A stretch of DNA of 33,742 bases from Erwinia oleae (lineage in GTDB: Bacteria > Pseudomonadota > Gammaproteobacteria > Enterobacterales > Enterobacteriaceae). Positions 32,167-33,742 of the stretch are shown piece by piece. The stretch lies in contig NZ_JNVB01000046.1 in assembly GCF_000770305.1 (NCBI RefSeq), positions 1 through 33,742 of the forward strand, written 5' to 3'. The notes under the pieces are model-generated. The model was not told the DNA's origin. It did not search any database and saw only the letters and a list, made by a program, of their open reading frames with translations. The position numbers and the translations under genes were made by a program. How positions within the stretch are numbered: the first letter of the stretch is position 1; each line of letters starts with the position of its first letter.

Positions 32167-33742
32167 ATGGCAGGTATTGGTTCCACATCACCTCATTCCA
32201 ATCCAATGACGTCTTCTCATGCCACCGGGCAGGATATTTCCAGCCAGAGCTCGCGCGTCCGACATACCAACACCGGTCAGGCGGCCACGGCTACGGCAGA
32301 AGCCAATGATGCCCGGGAGCGCGCCATTGAGGTGCTCACAACGCAGTTGAGCAACTATATTATCGGCGAAAATACGGAGGCCCTGATTCGGGATCGCGCA
32401 GAGGGACTGCACGAAATGGAGGAGTCGCCGCACGACCTCGCTGAAACGATGGCCTGGGGAGAGACGCTGGATAATATCAGCAAAGCGGTAAAAAACGCAG
32501 TGGAGGCCATTCCTTTCGCTGTATCAGGCCCCATAGCGGGAGCCATTAAATTAGGTGCTGACAAATTAGGCGCTGATTTTTCCGGTACATCTGTTGCCTC
32601 AGAGGCGGCAAGTGGGGCGATAGATGCGGCAACGGCAATGACGCTTAAAGCGTTTTTCGATAAGATCTGCGCTGATGCGGGGAAAGATTCGCTCTGGCTG
32701 GAGGCGGATGCCGAAAAACTGGCGCCGGTAATGCAGGAAGTGCTGAAAAAGCGTCAGGGATTGGGTGAAAATTTGAAACTCGCGCCGTTAGGCGGGCAGG
32801 GGTTTAACGCACGTAATGCTGTTGTGGGCGGTGTTGCCGTAGCAAGCCAGAATAATCCCCAGGCAATCTCCCACACCAGTAATGTTTTGAGTCTGGCGGC
32901 AGGCGCAGCAGGTGGGGTGCTCACGCAAAGGTTTAGCGCTTCTCACGGACCGGAATACCTGTTAGGGCGTAACGACTGGAAAGACCAATACAAGGCACTA
33001 AAAGAGACATCGGCTAAGCAGCAGATGGCTCACGGCGGCGCAAGGCTGAAAACGCTGGCGGGCAGTCTGCTCACACCACGAAATTATGCCAAAGGCGTAC
33101 TGAATATTGCCAAAGGGGATATGATTGCCGAAATTACAACGCTAGCGGCCTTCGTGGCAGGGAGCAATGCGTTACGTAACGTTGTCCGTAACCCTGGCGT
33201 GAGCGGCGCAGTGAGTTCGGCCCCTTCAGCGGGTGTTGATCAGCTCACCGGGCGAATTGGCGCGGCTATGTTAACCGATCGTAAAGAGATTGCGAAAGAT
33301 CAGGGGATTAATGTTCTTAGTTCAGCCGTAGCCTATACAGCCCAGGGGGTTGCGGGGGCGTTAGCTAAAGCCGACGGCGACGAAGCGGTAGATTATGTGG
33401 CCGATAAGATTGTAAACAGCGCGGTGGGCCAGAAAACCGGCGAGATAAAGGATAAAACCAGTACTCTGGCGAAGGGTGCAGGTAAGGTGGCAACGCAGGG
33501 CTACACTACGCTGGCGGATGGGGCGGGTAGTCTGGCGAAGGGGACAGGTAAGGTGGCAACGCAGGGCTACAATTCTCTGGCAAGTGGGGCAGGTAGTCTG
33601 GCGAAGGGGACAGGTGAGTTGGCAACCAGCGCAAAGAATCGCGCTTCGCAGGCCTATAGAGATCTCAATCTTCGGAGGGGAAATCAAATGCAAAGCAGCG
33701 GTACTTCCTCTGCCCCGACAAACCAGCCGATTCTGCCGCTGT
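32167..33742 (+). CDS. Paralogue of the preceding effector-like protein, truncated by the window end
   Basis: The reading frame is open from ATG 32167 to the end of the window (525 codons), so the C-terminus is missing. Function is unrecognised. The N-terminus (MAGIGSTSPHSNPMTSSH...) has Ile at position 4, no acidic residue in the first 12 and 9 Ser in the first 50, again meeting type III secretion rules. The body is collinear with the 30287 gene, with blocks such as WLEADA-KL-P-MQEVLK, LAPLGGQGFN-RN, HGPE-LLGR-DWK-QY and VAYTAQGVAGAL. It lacks the AK-repeat linker and instead has a C-terminal tandem of 22-residue repeats (432-497). A GGAG ribosome site lies about 8-9 bases before the ATG. 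Confidence 0.7.
   Translation, partial: MAGIGSTSPHSNPMTSSHATGQDISSQSSRVRHTNTGQAATATAEANDARERAIEVLTTQLSNYIIGENTEALIRDRAEGLHEMEESPHDLAETMAWGETLDNISKAVKNAVEAIPFAVSGPIAGAIKLGADKLGADFSGTSVASEAASGAIDAATAMTLKAFFDKICADAGKDSLWLEADAEKLAPVMQEVLKKRQGLGENLKLAPLGGQGFNARNAVVGGVAVASQNNPQAISHTSNVLSLAAGAAGGVLTQRFSASHGPEYLLGRNDWKDQYKALKETSAKQQMAHGGARLKTLAGSLLTPRNYAKGVLNIAKGDMIAEITTLAAFVAGSNALRNVVRNPGVSGAVSSAPSAGVDQLTGRIGAAMLTDRKEIAKDQGINVLSSAVAYTAQGVAGALAKADGDEAVDYVADKIVNSAVGQKTGEIKDKTSTLAKGAGKVATQGYTTLADGAGSLAKGTGKVATQGYNSLASGAGSLAKGTGELATSAKNRASQAYRDLNLRRGNQMQSSGTSSAPTNQPILPL
33460..33657 (+). repeat. Three 66-bp tandem repeats inside the second effector-like gene
   Basis: Units start at 33460, 33526 and 33592. 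The first two are nearly identical and the third is degenerate in its second half. Each encodes 22 residues with the core SLAKGTGKVATQGY, an amphipathic pattern rich in Gly, Ala and Lys. Confidence 0.85.

Noticed and set aside
1-33742. CRISPR arrays, tRNA or rRNA genes, transposases, integrases
   Set aside because: I looked for spaced repeats, recognisable RNA gene motifs and mobile-element proteins and saw none; a covariance-model search would be needed to exclude small RNAs.

Overview
The window looks like chromosome of a member of the Enterobacterales, most likely the Erwinia/Pantoea side of the order. The backbone is the E. coli-type order yacL - speD - speE - yacC - cueO - hpt - can - yadG - yadH, with proteins that match my memory of the E. 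coli ones nearly end to end. The genus is an inference: T3SS-effector-like genes and the general gene style suggest Erwiniaceae, but nothing here proves it.

Four blocks interrupt or flank that backbone. (1) Positions 3-2485, left of yacL, hold an AbgB-like M20 amidohydrolase and a LysR regulator. (2) Positions 3036-12180, between yacL and speD, hold a divergent acid-sugar catabolic locus. Rightward are a DUF1537 kinase (dtnK-like), pdxA2 and a DeoR repressor. Leftward are an iron alcohol dehydrogenase, a DapA-type lyase/aldolase, a D-2-hydroxyacid dehydrogenase, an MFS acid-sugar permease and an NRAMP-fold transporter lacking the metal-binding signatures. The shared control region has a good CRP site, a perfect 14-bp palindrome and a TATAAT box. 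Salmonella dtnK-pdxA2 sits, as I recall, at the same chromosomal place. (3) Positions 16264-26040, between cueO and hpt where E. coli has gcd, hold a mosaic accessory region: MetE-C-like protein, GST with divergent LysR, a citrate-type MFS symporter paired with a ModA-like binding protein, LysR with exported metallo-beta-lactamase-fold hydrolase, DJ-1/isonitrile-hydratase-like protein, and a gamma-synthase/lyase of the Cys/Met PLP family with a probable MetJ operator upstream. (4) Positions 29403 to the end, after yadH, are lower in GC and hold a 67-aa peptide with a classical class II microcin double-glycine leader, then two tandem paralogous genes (the second runs off the window) for unrecognised Ala/Gly-rich proteins.

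The two paralogues are the best candidates for something undescribed. Both have polar, Ser-rich N-termini that meet the known compositional rules for type III secreted effectors. Both sit behind a duplicated ~90-bp promoter region that keeps an inverted repeat and a hrp-box-like pair of motifs with identical 16-bp spacing. Their middles are conserved and their tails differ, one ending in a 22-residue tandem repeat.

I saw no rRNA, tRNA, CRISPR array, transposase or integrase in the window.
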